Part shown: piece by piece, positions 52,301-61,300 of the stretch
Layout of the letters: every line of letters starts with the position of its first letter
Position numbering within the stretch: the stretch's first letter is position 1
Program-made: the position numbers and the translations under genes
DNA from: Diplolepis rosae
Taxonomy: Eukaryota; Arthropoda; Insecta; Hymenoptera; Diplolepididae
Direction: 5' to 3'
Assembly (NCBI GenBank): GCA_030998225.1
Contig: JAPYXD010000678.1
Coordinates: 186,001 to 250,000, forward strand
Length of the DNA: 64,000 nucleotides
Notes under the pieces: model-generated
Seen by the model: only the letters and a program-made list of their open reading frames with translations
What the model was told of the DNA's origin: nothing
Database searches by the model: none

Positions 52301-55300
52301 CTTGTCCATTATTGTTGAGTCTATGAGCGTCTTCGATTCTGTCGGCAATCTCCTTAATTCTGGCTGCATAGGAAAGTACGTTCTCTTTTTCCCACATATA
52401 GGTATTCCCCAATTCTCCTTGTAATTGATACACACTTTTTGCTGGGGCGTATACTCTTTTGAGTTTTTCAATTAATTCCTCCATATTATTATAAGTCGAT
52501 CCAAAGATACATTTTCTCGCTTCTCCTTATAATTTACTTCTCAATAATCGTCCTAAATTTTCTTGAGCTGCGGGTGTTGGCAGCATTGCCTTTGCCTCAT
52601 AACATCCTTCAATAAAATGTGATAATGGAATGTTACTTCCATCAAATAAGGGTACTACTTCTAACGCGTCGCGTAAGGATACTTGTTGATTAATAGGTAG
52701 GACCATTTCGTTGTTTCTAATTGGATTAACGTTTTCTGCAGGATTTTTGTGAACAATTTGTTCCATTTGTTCGTTGTCGGTACTATTATCGTCGCTATCG
52801 TTATTACTTAAAACTGTTTGGCGTTTAAGAGAATTTTCTGATAAATTTATTTTAGTTCTTTCTTCGACTGTGTTTTTTGGAATTATCGTTGAACTAAGTA
52901 AACTTATATCTTCGTTGTCAATATAAGTAGTTTCGTTTTTTAATGTTTCGTCCTGATCAATTGATCCACAAATAATACTTGAATTAGTTTTTGAATTTGA
53001 ATTAAGCCAATTATTCGAATGAGATAAATTGCTTGTTCCGGCAGTTTCGAATTGTTCAGACGTTAAGGTTTTCTCTAAAGAAATATTATCTAATTGCAAA
53101 CTGATATTTGTTTTATCCTTGTTAGAAATATTTTCAAAATTATCTTTAGTTACCTTTTCCTTTACAGTAACTGTTCTTTTTGGTTTAAGGGGACCAGTTT
53201 GATTTTGTGCCACAATTTTTGCAAGTTCAGTATTTTTCTTAACTTGACTGCGTGTAATAGGATTTTCTTGAATTTGTGATTTCCCTAATTCACTGGGATT
53301 GGGTCCCGATATAGGTTATTATAAAATAAAATTTACTGATACGTACATGGAGACACTTTTAAAATTGCAATACATAAATATTAATTCGGATCAACAGAAA
53401 ATTTTTTCAAATATCTTTTGTTTTGAAATATTTTTGTAATCAATAAATGTGATTAGAAAATATGAATTGTCTCAATGTTCCGAGTCAGGTAAATTTATAA
53501 TCATCAATCAAAATTCTTAAAATAATATGCCTTAATTCTACTAATTTCCATGTGCTTACAGAAAAAATATTTATTTAGAATTTTTTGTTTCAAATTTATT
53601 CTTATTGAAACTAATTTTGTTCCTTGTCTTACCTGGGATACTTGATATGTTTTTTTTAATATAATTGTCGAATGGTATAGGTCACAAATGGGTTTTTAAA
53701 TAATTGGTACACTCCCAAAAAAAATTTTTTTGTTATATTTTTTATTATACACACATAACGAAATTATAAATTATACAGAATTTAATTAATCGTAATTAGA
53801 AATACCCTGTTAGTTATCCTGAGTTTGAATTGATTGATGATCAATTGAGTCCAGTAAGCGAATGTGGTCAGTTGAGTGTAACTTGTAATCTTCAGATAGT
53901 TGCTGTTGTATAGTAAATTCGTAATCTAGACAGTTGATCTAGTTGATTCTTCGATCCCAGTTTCGAGAGAATTTGGAAGGCGATTCCCCTTCACTTTCTA
54001 ATGTCGTTGAACTCAGCGCCGAGTTAGAATTCGGGTTGAGTAGCGGTAGAAATCTGGGGAAGCTGGACTGACTGGATTGCACTCGCGGTATAGATTCGAT
54101 GGCACTGGACTGGACTCGCGTTGGTCACATTGTAGAAATCGGACGTTGACTAACTAACTGAAATCGCGGTGTAGAGGTGATGGTACTGGACTGACTTCTC
54201 TTGGAACTTTCGCTTTTTATAGAACTTTGAAAGGTCAAGTATGACGAGTAACATGCTATGACCAGTCGCATGTTATTACAAGTCACATGCTATTACAAGT
54301 CGCATGTTATGACGGTAGTGTGTTGGTATTGTAGGGCTTCATTCACTTTCTCTCTGGGTCAGTCGATTTGTTATCATGTGTGGGTATTATAACGACACAT
54401 GGTAATTTCATATTGATCATCCTATTGATCGGTAGATTTGTCTATAACTTGCGTCGATAAAATCACACTCGCTGTAATGCTGTCTTGATCCCTTTATTGG
54501 TTTCCTAATCTGCTTGTTACCTGTGGCGGTAGAGTCGCGGCACGTGACAATATATATAAACCCAATAACTACACTCACTTATAGCACGCTCGCTTACAAT
54601 CCTCAGGCATAAAACTTGGAAGTTTCTTATATACTGACTGCAAGAGTTATTCAAAGCTTGTGAGAGTAAGTGCCGTCAATAAAATTTTTGAGCCTTACTC
54701 AAGTAAAAATAAATCAACTTTTTTCATAAATTATTCATAAAATATTTTTTTTAATTAATACAATTAATTAATAAATTATTATAATTATGATTGTTGATAT
54801 ATGTAATATAATTATTAATTAATATTTAGTATTCATTTTTATTATAACTACGTATGAAGTTTAATGAAATTAAAGTTTGAAATGCACATTAAAAAATTGT
54901 ATTATTATCAAAAAAGCATCTTGTGTAAAAACATTTAAAAGAAGTTTTTTTTATTTTCTGTGTTGTATATTTTCAAAATATGGATTTTACAGTTGCGATT
55001 TCCAAATTATTATTGTCCCTAATAAATTTATGTGCAATCTGAATCCTGTGCGGATTTTTCAAATTGTATATAGTAGACTTATCAAGACTTTTGTTTAAAT
55101 TTTCATGAAATGAATATAATTTAAAAAACTTAAGTGAAAAAGAAATAAGTAATTATAAATTAATTAAAAACAAATTTTTTATCACGAATTTATTAAACTT
55201 ACAGAATTTGTATAACTAGATTATGTGAAACTTTTAAATAAATTATATAAACTAGGGGATAATCATAAAAACAAATAGTGGTTAACACTGCGGAGCATGT

Positions 55301-58300
55301 ACGAAAGCTTCGTGACGAACAGACAAAACACAATCAAACACGACTGCAGTACGATGAATTTTTAAAATCACTAGTTTATAAGTGGAATCCACTATTATGG
55401 ATTTAGAGAGTACTGAAATAAACTGTAATTGTATATTGTATGTTTTTAATTGATTTTGATTATTAAATATAATAATTGGGAACATCAATATGCTGAAAAT
55501 TCAACAGGTTTTTCAAATTAAAAATATTTCATGTGTGCTCAAGGCGCAGATTACTTTCATTCGTTCCCGCGTGAATAGATACAGCTGGTGGAATAAGTCT
55601 TGCGATTCACGGTTTACTCAACTCTCGATTGAAGCGTAGAGTAGAATGAAAGGAAAGCTCTACTATTTTTGTTATTTAATAAAAGATTGGTTTTTTATAA
55701 GTTAACTATGAGTAATAATATATATTTAAAGAATTTGAAAATCTTTCTGTGGAAAAAAAGACGCTTTCGACTACCTCCGATAATGTAGGCAGTGACAAAA
55801 ATTTCAAACTCACCTAATTAATTTGAAATAATATATATATTTAAAAAAATTTAATGCGCGCTTTCCTACATCACCCTACACTTCTGAATTTTACTCAACT
55901 TTGATTCATTTTTGAAGATTTAATTTATCACAAATAATTACAATGATACTAAATAAATTCTAACTTGTCGATACGTCCCAAATTTGATTGGAAGTTGAGT
56001 AAAATTACTTCAACTATTTTTCTCCGTGTAGGAAAAGAAGCTCGACAATCTTTTTAACTTTTCTGCTAAAAAGAGTAACTTTCAAACTACCAGAATCAAT
56101 AAAAACTGAAAAATTTATTTTTACAGCCTTAATCCTCTTTTTTCCGCGCACGTCACATATGTATATATGCATATGCAGCAAAAAGAAATGTCTCAAGTAT
56201 TATGTAAAAAGGAACCAAATTTTAATATCACATCCAAGGCAGTTCAAAATGATCAAAGGGCCATTCGTATACCGCGTGGGCAATTGTTGGGGGAAGGGTA
56301 TTAGAATGGTCCAAGAATTGTTTAATTTACACAATCTTACTAGTGGATAAGTAAAATTAACCACTTAAATCGAATTTTGCAATAGATTGATCATTTTTTT
56401 ATGTGAGGAAAATTCTTATGAATAAATAAAACAGATTCGTAGGTGATTGATAAATTCAAGAGTTTTTTGTATGAAATTTGAAATTTCGCTCCGTGGAAAT
56501 ACTGCTGAATAAGTTACGTGATCAACGATTATTAAATTTAATATATCTCAAGTTTCTGTGCGTCTCATTTGATCAGATTGCGTGCCTACATGAGTGATCG
56601 CGTACTGCGACGTATATGCGTCGCACTGATATGCCCCTCATGCCTTTAGACGAGTGCCCTCGAAATTGCTGCATTCTCGTTCACACACGTGACCCGCATG
56701 GCGTGCGGGCGTCGTGATGCGCACGATTGTTATCTGAATTATATAGACTTATATATTATAAGTGGTATATAGACGACTCTCATGCATGCTCAGTATAAAA
56801 GCTTCAAGGGTCAACCTTTACCCAAAGCATTTAGAAACTCTCTTGTAGTTTGTAAAAGAGAAAGATATGGGACATATGTGTCTAAGTCGGACCCAGTAAA
56901 AAAAAATAATCCGTACGATACATATTATTATCAAAAAATAACTGTCTTTGTATGAAATTTACAGAAAATATTATAGAAGGGTATGTGCGATTTTAATATT
57001 TCCCAATCACAATGAAAAGGTGTATGAGGAAGTTGTGGTAAAAGATCAAATTCTCCTAACTGCTTTAAAAATAATAATAATTAAACTTATTACTTTTACA
57101 TATAGTATGGTGAGAATACAAAAACGCATTTCGGATGGTCTTGATGTGTTACAATATTTCACAACAAGAGAATGGATATTCCATAATACAAACCTGCTCA
57201 CGCTATGGGGCGATATGAGTTCAAAGGACAAACTACTATTTCCCATCGATTTTTTGAATATTGATGTGATGGAGTATATTAAGAATGTTATTCTTGGTGC
57301 ACGGCAGTATTGCATGAAAGAAAATTTGTCTACTTTGCCAAGAGCGCGATTGCATCAGAGAATGTAAGTGATTCTTTTGAATACTTTTTACTTTGAATGC
57401 ATGTTTGGATATATAATTTACTCCTCTTTTTAAACCTTAGCTGAGGGGCTGTTCACTTTCAAATGGATCCAATAATATTGGATAATTTTTTATAATTTGT
57501 AAAGATTGGTGATTATTTTGAGTAACTCGAATACTCGAGTAAATGACAAATAATTCTATCGATTCTGATATACTTGAATCGATCGGAATACAAAGAGTGG
57601 GACTCGCATCGATTCTCCATAAGATTCGAGCGAACTCACGTTGAATCTCTAAGACTCGTGTGGACTCGCGTTGATTTTCAATAACTCGTATGGACTCGCG
57701 TAGATTTGATTACACGGCAAGCTTTAAAGATTCTTAGAAATTATTGCATAACTCGTGATAGATTCGAGTAACTTAAAAATCATTCACATGAGAGTGAACA
57801 GCCCTTCGACCGTAGTGATGGAAAAAAATCCGCTCTAAAAAATTCTAAATACCAGCTATTTATGTTGAAAATGATTTCAAATTAATTAGTTGAGTTTAAA
57901 ATTTTTGTCACTGCCTACATTATCGGAGGTTCACCAGTCGCGTATCAGATAGGATACGTTGCCGACAGGTGTCCTCGTAGACAATTTCAAACTCTTATAT
58001 CGCAAATAATGCCACTGAATTCAAATATTAAAGAATTTTGAAAATCTTTCTGTGGAAAAAAAGACGCTTTCGACTGCGCTGGGATTCAAGCCCAGGTCTT
58101 TCGATTGTCGGTCGACTGCGAAAGACCTGGGCTCGAATCCCAGCGCAGTCAAAAGCGTCTTTTTTTCCACAGAAAGATTTTCAAAATTCTTTAATATTTA
58201 AAAATGTAATCCTTGATATTTTTAATTTCTTCTGATTGGATTAAATAGAGGATTAAGAGGAACGCTCCCTTTTGAATATTCCTAAAAATTATGTATCTTT

Positions 58301-61300
58301 TACCGTTTTCGAAATATTTTATATTTTAAACAAAAAATTTGACTTTCGGATTGATTCGATTAGAATTTTTTCTGCTGACTTCGAATTGAGTTGGATTTGA
58401 ACGGATAAGATTTTTCTAAATTTCGAATTATATTTTTTTCGGCGAAGATTGGTTTGAAAACAGATTTCGGAATAGGACGGAATGAAACGGATAAAAAATT
58501 TTCCTATCCAGAACTTTTCACACGATTTCGCTATACTCAAACCAGCCCCATGCTACTCCTCTAGAAGCCTGTGGAAAATATTTTTCATGAGAGTTGAAGG
58601 TCGCCAGCTATGCAGTTGGCCTAGAATTCAAATAAAGCAAAAGGCGAAAATTTAAAAAAAATATTCTGTCATATAATAGTATATTATGTGCCTAGGCGCA
58701 TAATGAGGATTATTACGCGACGAGCGGCAATGCTCGCAGGAGATCGAAGCCAAGGCGTAGCCGAGACGTAGCTGAGGCAAAGCCAAGACGAAGCCGAGGC
58801 GCGATCAGTCCTGCGAGCATTTTAAGCGAGTCTCTTAAGTACCCGAATTGTGTGCATTGGCACACATTCTATTTTATGTGACTTCGGTGCGTACACTCGA
58901 ATCTAATCTAGTATTCATCATGATTCTCGTCCATTGCACTTGATATTTCCCGACTAGTTTCGGCCATTTTGATTTTCTCGATCTTGTGTAGTAGTAGCGT
59001 ATTGTAATAGAACATGCGTAGTTCAACTGTACAAGGCTTTGTCAGTACGGTGCCAACGCTGTACGAAGAAGAAGAAGAATAAGAAGAAGAAGATTACGCT
59101 CCGCTGTATGGTTATAGGCACATGCGCAGTTCAATTTTTACATTACATTTCTCTGTATCGCAATACATAACATTAAGCTACTCTCAACAGCGGCGTAAAA
59201 ACGAATTTACGCGCTGGAGGCACATCAAAATAATTTTCTGATATTTCTGGGTAAAAAATAATGATATTTATGATTTTTTAATTCTTTTCAATTAAAAAAA
59301 ACTTGTGAAAATTGTAAAATTCACTGCTTTTAAACGTAAATCCCAATGCATTCCTACTTAACAGAAAGCTTATTAATTTATGTACCTCCGGCGCGTAAAC
59401 TCGTTTTTACGCTACGGTAATATACAGAGGAATGTAATGTAAAAATTGAACTGCGCATGCGCCTAGTACGATACAGCGGAGCGTAATCTTCTTCTTCGTA
59501 CAGCGTTGGCACCGTACTGACAAAGCCTTGTACATTTGAACTGCGCATGCGTCTATAACAATATGCTACTACTACACAAGATCGAGAAAACCAAAATGGC
59601 CGGAATTAGTCGCGAAATATCAAGTGAGAAGGGCGATAATTACGGCAATTTCGACCTTTTCAGATTGGATTCGAGTGTACGCATAAAAACTCGTATATGC
59701 GCCGAAATTATATAATAGTATATTATGTGCTTAGGCGCATAATGAGGGTATTTACTCGACGAGCGACAATGCTTACATTAATTACACTCGCATGCTATTA
59801 AAATTTCTATTCGCCGTGGGATAGAACTCTCATTCGCATTCCTAATTTTTAACGCCTAAAGCCTCACGGCTAATCTAACTTGGCATACATAAACAAAAAG
59901 CTGACATATAAGCTACAGCTGCAGGGCTGTCTGACTAATGTTTGTGACACATTTTATCAAAAATTTTCGGCTTCAAAAATTTAAATAATTTATGGTTTCA
60001 ACATTTCTTTTTTCCTAATGAATAAATGCTTTTTTTTTAGTAAAATTATTACATCTTTATTTAATTACAAATTTCATTAAAAAATAAAAAAATTCAGTAT
60101 TCTAAAATTATAAGACTCAATTACAGTACATTACACCAAATTATTCGATTACCCGATCACTCGATCGACAAACCGCTTTTTTTCTACATGTGCACGGAAA
60201 AAATAAGTATACTGGGAAATTTACATGACAGAGTGCTCGACTTTCAGATACGTTCAAAAGCTACTTAAAACTAGAAGTACCGTTCTTGTACAATTAGATC
60301 AATAATTCTGGAAAAAGTATAGAACTTTCCAAAACTATTCAATGGAAAGTCCGTGAAAATTCTGAGTTCGCAAAATGTATAATTTCTATGAATCATTTGA
60401 GAAAATAAAGTTCAACGATTGGATATTTCTAAGATTTAATATGAAATTCTGAATATAGACAGATAGAGCTCGCACAGCACTCGTGCATGAAAACTTCAAA
60501 GCCAGTCAATGAAATTTTTATAGACTATCAAAGGCACTAAGAAAAAAAAACAATTATTTGCGCAAGCATCCTTTTTTTAAAATACTTTTTTATTGAATTT
60601 TATTACAAATTATACTATTATAAGCTATCACTACATATCGCTGAACATAATATATTACCACTGTTCAAAATTAATCTTACGCTGACAGGATTCGAACCTT
60701 AAACTTTTACCTATCCCTACATGTATAACGCAGTCTAACCTTATAAATTAAACCGCATGGCTACTGAAGCACTTGCGATATTTCCTAAAAAATTTTGGGT
60801 ACATTTTATCCTTATAGAAAATACAGGGCCGTGTAAGAAATTGCTGCACCTTGTTTCGCCAACAATTTTATATAAGGCTAACAAAAGTTTTTGAATAAAG
60901 AGATTTTTAATAAATTAATTACTAAAATCTAAATCATAAAATATAAGAATTTCATAATTTCTAGAGTTTGGGTCCATTTACAAAGTAATAAAAATTGTGC
61001 GTATTTAAGAAACTGACATTGACAACTGCGCATCGTACCAGTAAAAATATCACAAGACTTTCAAGCGCAGTGCAAGAATTTTTCGTTGACTTGTATAGCA
61101 GGTATTCATCTCTTTTTAATCAAATTATTCTACCCAAACTCTTTTAAAACCTGAAGCACTCTTTAGAAGAAGTATTTGCCTTTCAATAATTTTTTAAAAA
61201 ACTATACAATAAAATTCGAAAGAATTTCGTTCTTTGACTGTGCTTGAATTAATCTAGGAGATTCTTTCTTTTTTTCGATGAAGTTCTAAGCTTTTTCATA

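Larger units (their letters stand above)
44139..54549 (-). mobile_element. Ty3/Gypsy LTR retrotransposon, 10.4 kb, recent but disabled
   Basis: LTRs at 44139-45076 and 53788-54549 on the - strand, ATAT on both outer sides. A polypurine tract (AAGGGGGAAGG on the - strand) adjoins the left LTR. Gag, pol with PR-RT-RH, a long spacer domain and integrase lie in order. The shared 757 bp of the LTRs show only about six substitutions and one 4-bp indel, so the insertion is young. Yet gag has two stops, pol has one stop and one frameshift, RNase H has lost a catalytic Asp, and the U5 end plus primer site are missing. Confidence 0.93.

Noticed and set aside
56948..57105. Extension of FAR exon E upstream to an ATG at about 56952
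   Set aside because: The preceding residues do not fit FAR, the TATAG acceptor at 57105 gives the matching phase with exon D, and homology begins exactly there.
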